From an uncultured Bacteroidales bacterium (GTDB taxonomy: Bacteria; Bacteroidota; Bacteroidia; Bacteroidales; Paludibacteraceae): a DNA stretch of 57,732 nt. Location: contig CALUNA010000019.1 in the NCBI GenBank assembly GCA_944321895.1, positions 1 to 57,732 on the forward strand. Reading direction: 5' to 3'. Positions within the stretch are counted from its first letter, which is position 1, and the number at the start of each line of letters is the position of its first letter. Shown piece by piece: positions 54,947 through 57,732 of this stretch. The position numbers were made by a program, and so were the translations under genes. A model generated the notes under the pieces. It was given only the letters and a program-made list of their open reading frames with translations, was not told where the DNA came from and made no database searches.

Positions 54947-56022
54947 TGAAGAATATGGCAATGCGATGCAAACTGATGCTGTTCGGTATTTATGGAACAG
55001 TATTTCTTTCCGTATTCTGTGGCTGTACGGATAAAACTTCTTCTTTCAGGCCGGGGGCAGTCTGGGCAGATACGGATGGAGTCCCGATTAACGCACATGG
55101 AGGTGGTATCTATTCGGAAAACGGAACTTATTATTGGTTTGGCGAATACAAGACGGAAGGGCGTGCAGGCAATACGGCACAAGTTGGCGTGAGCGTGTAC
55201 TCTTCAGTTGATTTGTATAATTGGGATAATAGAGGTATTGCATTGCAGGTCAACAAGACGGATTCACTGTCAGATATAATTCAAGGTTGCATTATGGAAC
55301 GTCCGAAAGTTATTTTCAATAAAAAGACGGGTCTGTATGTGATGTATTTTCATCTGGAGTTGCGTGGGCAAGGCTACAATACGGCCCGTACCGGAATAGC
55401 TGTCAGTAAAAATGTGATAGGTCCATACCGATATTTGAAAAGTTTGCGCCCGAATGCAGGAATAATGCCTGACGGTTCATACAATGACAGCATGGATTAT
55501 TTGTTGAGGGATTTGTCCAAAGGTCAAATGGCACGTGACATGACTTTGTTTGTTGATGATGATGGCAAAGCATATCATATATATGCCTCGGAAGAAAACA
55601 CGACCTTGCATATAGCAGAGCTGACGGATGATTATTTAGGATATACTGGCAGATACCAACGTTTTTTCATTGGTCGCTACATGGAAGCACCGACCTTGTT
55701 CAAAAGAGACGGCTGCTATTATTTTATTGGTTCAGGTTGCACCGGATGGGCTCCAAACGCAGCGCGCAGTGCAAGGGCAACTTCCATATGGGGACCGTGG
55801 CAGGAACTGGGAAATCCATGCCGCGGCGAAAATGCCGAATTGACTTTCGGAGCACAAAGTACATACGTTTTGCATGTGCCGGAAAAGGACTTGTATATAT
55901 TTATGGCAGACAGGTGGACACCGGCCAATCCGATAGATGCGAGATACGTATGGCTTCCTGTTACTTTTGAAGATGGTAAGCCGGTAATAGAATGGAGAGA
56001 AACATGGAAGTATCAATTATAA
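54943..56022 (+). CDS. GH43 family enzyme, exo-beta-1,3-galactanase type
   Basis: 359-aa lipoprotein (signal ending SVFCGCTDK). A five-bladed propeller opens with DGVPINAHGGGIYSENGTYYWFGEY and GVSVYSSVDLYNW, then YMEAPTLFKRDGCYYFIGSGC with the proposed acid E248. At the position of the usual GH43 catalytic base (Asp-Pro) the sequence reads INAHGGG, as in the exo-beta-1,3-galactanase subgroup (GH43_24 and relatives), which lacks the canonical Asp. It starts inside the lyase stop codon, so the two are translationally coupled. Removal of galactose from a beta-1,3-galactan backbone is the likely role; the subfamily is from memory. Confidence 0.8.
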   Translation: MMKNMAMRCKLMLFGIYGTVFLSVFCGCTDKTSSFRPGAVWADTDGVPINAHGGGIYSENGTYYWFGEYKTEGRAGNTAQVGVSVYSSVDLYNWDNRGIALQVNKTDSLSDIIQGCIMERPKVIFNKKTGLYVMYFHLELRGQGYNTARTGIAVSKNVIGPYRYLKSLRPNAGIMPDGSYNDSMDYLLRDLSKGQMARDMTLFVDDDGKAYHIYASEENTTLHIAELTDDYLGYTGRYQRFFIGRYMEAPTLFKRDGCYYFIGSGCTGWAPNAARSARATSIWGPWQELGNPCRGENAELTFGAQSTYVLHVPEKDLYIFMADRWTPANPIDARYVWLPVTFEDGKPVIEWRETWKYQL

Positions 56023-56038
56023 TATAAATAGAAAAGAA

Positions 56039-57604
56039 ATGGGAAATTCAAAATTTATTTGGTTGATATGTGGCTCATTATTGTGTGCATGTTCAGAGAA
56101 AGCAGATTTCAGTTATGAGTTGCAGCCGGAACAACGTTTCCAGACGATACATAATTTTGCAGCATCGGATGCATGGCATTTGCAATATATAGGCAAAAAC
56201 TGGCCGGAAGCGAAAAAAGAGCATATGGCAGATTTGTTGTTCAGCCAGGAATTGGATTCATGCGGTAATCCCCGAGGCATAGGCTTGTCCATGTGGCGGT
56301 TTAATGTAGGCGCCGGAAGCTACGAAATAGGAGAACGCAGCATGATAGAGCGGAAATCGAAACGAATGGAATGTTTCATGTTGCCCGATGGTAGCTATGA
56401 CTGGAACAAACAATCCGGACAACAATGGTTTCTGCGTGCAGCAAAAAAACGTGGGGTTCCTTACACGTTGGCTTTTTCAAACGCAGCACCTTATTTTATG
56501 TCAAGAAACGGCAGTACATTCTCGCCAGATTCGCTTGCAATTAATTTACGGCCTGACCAATATCGTAATCTGGCTTTGTTTTTTGCTACAGTCATGCAGC
56601 ATTTTGATTCCATCGGACTGGCTTTTGACTATATAAGTCCGCTAAACGAGCCTCAAGTGGATTGGTGGAATGCACGCCAGGAAGGTATGTACGCAACCAA
56701 CAAGGAATGTTATAAGGTGCTGGATGCCATGAATAAGGTTTGGAAAGAACGCGGCATGAAACCGGATATCGTATTCGGAGAAGCGGCAGATTATAACTTC
56801 CTGCTAAATGATAATACGTATCGTCCTCAGGTAGACAACCAGCTCGTCGAATTGTATTCGGATGGCGGGATATATTCCACAAGTACTATGGAGAACGTAC
56901 TTCCCATTGTATCCGCCCACGCCTATTGGACAACATGGCCGTTGGATGTCATGATAAAAACCAGACAAACGCTGGCAGACAGAATACGGACTATGACTCC
57001 TGCGCATGATTTCTGGATGACGGAATATTGCATATTGGAAAAGACGCCAATGATACCGGAAGGAAATTCACAACGTGATTTAGGAATGCGTACGGCATTA
57101 TATGTCAGCCGGATAATACATGCCGATCTGGCTATCGCCAATAGTTGTGCATGGGGGTGGTGGCTTGCCATCAGTCCATGGGACCATAAGGATGGGCTTA
57201 TTTACGTGGAACCGCAAAAACCGATTGATGACATAGAAGAAGCAACCATGTCTTTGCGATACGATGGCAACATTGTGACAACAAAATTATTATGGGCATT
57301 GGGGAATTACAGCAGGTTTGTCAGGCCGGGTATGGTGCGCATTGGCATAACATCCGGGCAAAAAAACTCAATCGAAGATGAATTGCAGGGAATAATGCTC
57401 TCTGCCTACATGGAACCGCAGACGGGAAAAAAAGTCGTTGTTCTGATTAACATGCTTGAAAGCAATAAGATAGTAGAGATTGGTAATCTGAATGATGCCA
57501 AAATATATGTCACAGATGAGAATCACAATCTGGAATACATGGGAGAAGGCTGTCATAAGTTCGGAATAAATGCCCGTAGTGTTGTGACACTTGTTGAAAA
57601 TTAG
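56039..57604 (+). CDS. GH30 family enzyme, endo-beta-1,6-galactanase type
   Basis: 521-aa lipoprotein (signal ending GSLLCACSEK). The GH30 barrel begins QTIHNFAASDAWHLQYIGKN and includes GIGLSMWRFNVGAGS, DWNKQSGQQWFLRAAKKRGV, acid/base E204 (YISPLNEPQ) and nucleophile E329 (FWMTEYCI). A C-terminal beta-domain (about 420-521) packs on the barrel as in the family. The N-terminal pattern matches Bacteroidetes GH30 proteins annotated as beta-1,6-galactanases. It follows GH43 by 16 bases. Together they would handle beta-1,3 and beta-1,6 galactan parts of a type II arabinogalactan. Confidence 0.85.
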   Translation: MGNSKFIWLICGSLLCACSEKADFSYELQPEQRFQTIHNFAASDAWHLQYIGKNWPEAKKEHMADLLFSQELDSCGNPRGIGLSMWRFNVGAGSYEIGERSMIERKSKRMECFMLPDGSYDWNKQSGQQWFLRAAKKRGVPYTLAFSNAAPYFMSRNGSTFSPDSLAINLRPDQYRNLALFFATVMQHFDSIGLAFDYISPLNEPQVDWWNARQEGMYATNKECYKVLDAMNKVWKERGMKPDIVFGEAADYNFLLNDNTYRPQVDNQLVELYSDGGIYSTSTMENVLPIVSAHAYWTTWPLDVMIKTRQTLADRIRTMTPAHDFWMTEYCILEKTPMIPEGNSQRDLGMRTALYVSRIIHADLAIANSCAWGWWLAISPWDHKDGLIYVEPQKPIDDIEEATMSLRYDGNIVTTKLLWALGNYSRFVRPGMVRIGITSGQKNSIEDELQGIMLSAYMEPQTGKKVVVLINMLESNKIVEIGNLNDAKIYVTDENHNLEYMGEGCHKFGINARSVVTLVEN

Positions 57605-57631
57605 ATATGAATTCTATTTGGAGTGCTGGTT

Positions 57632-57732
57632 ATGAAGAAAATACTTTTGTTTTTATTAGCCTTATTGTCATTTGTGTCAATGAATGGGCAATGTTTTATG
57701 TTGAATGTACAAGGCCGTGACAATATCAGCCT
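57632..57732 (+). CDS. Start of a further secreted protein (partial, runs off right edge)
   Basis: 33 codons from an ATG at 57632: signal peptide MKKILLFLLALLSFVSMNG, then FMLNVQGRDNIS. The RDNISL-type start after a signal peptide is common in GH2 enzymes (before LNGxW), so another GH2 is possible, but too little is visible to decide. It follows GH30 by 27 bases, so the PUL continues beyond the window. Confidence 0.55.
   Translation, partial: MKKILLFLLALLSFVSMNGQCFMLNVQGRDNIS

Noticed and set aside
1-57732. CRISPR arrays, insertion sequences, integrases or phage genes
   Set aside because: No regularly spaced repeats, transposase motifs, terminal inverted repeats or phage-like genes were found.
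57632-57732. Firm assignment of the last partial gene to GH2
   Set aside because: Only the signal peptide and about a dozen mature residues are present; the match is suggestive but insufficient.

Overview
The window is a 57.7 kb chromosomal segment from a member of the order Bacteroidales. The support is direct: promoters carry the Bacteroidetes TAnnTTTG -7 element (often with TTTG near -33), Shine-Dalgarno sequences are weak, the ribosomal proteins and Leu enzymes resemble Bacteroidales versions, and there is a SusC/SusD pair with a hybrid two-component regulator. Three secreted proteins end in type IX secretion (T9SS) sorting domains, so this is probably a T9SS-bearing Bacteroidales rather than a typical Bacteroides. 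This is an inference; no 16S gene is present.

Region 1 (1-12.3 kb) is mostly housekeeping. It holds a radical SAM SplB-like gene cut by the left edge, a TonB-dependent receptor paired with a DUF362 protein, a PepSY-like protein, a radical SAM DNA modification/repair protein next to RecQ, the ribosomal block rplM-rpsI-rpsB-tsf, and, on the minus strand, a TPR membrane protein, ribH, tRNA-Tyr and tRNA-Gly.

Region 2 (12.4-22.5 kb) holds a roughly 186-nt non-coding RNA whose ends close in a 15-bp helix before a T-run (6S-like layout), a convergent tetR, pheS-ybaK, a branched-chain amino acid operon (leuA-leuC-leuD-leuA/cimA paralogue-leuB) and tsaB. The leu operon is preceded by a Leu/Ile-rich leader peptide and mutually exclusive antiterminator and terminator hairpins, a transcription attenuator that can be read directly from the sequence.

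Region 3 (22.5 kb to the right edge) is a large polysaccharide utilization locus (PUL). The minus arm, led from a promoter near 39.2 kb, encodes a lipoprotein sugar-binding protein, a GH37-like enzyme, a two-module T9SS carbohydrate-binding candidate, GH3, GH2 with a LamG insertion, a nucleoside-hydrolase-like protein, a GH140-like enzyme and the hybrid two-component sensor/regulator. The plus arm encodes a FISUMP-domain T9SS protein, SusC, SusD, two tandem clan GH-A (GH39-like) enzymes (one a 1554-aa multimodular T9SS protein), GH105, a heparinase II/III-type lyase, a GH43 of the exo-galactanase type, a GH30 of the beta-1,6-galactanase type, and the start of a further gene. The enzyme set best fits a type II arabinogalactan-like glycan with uronic-acid caps. 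That assignment is inference.

The most noteworthy items are the leu attenuator, the 6S-like RNA and its perfect 14-nt complementarity to the tetR leader, and the mixture of Sus-type capture with T9SS-exported enzymes in a PUL that also has an orphan sugar-binding lipoprotein and no obvious SusE/F gene.
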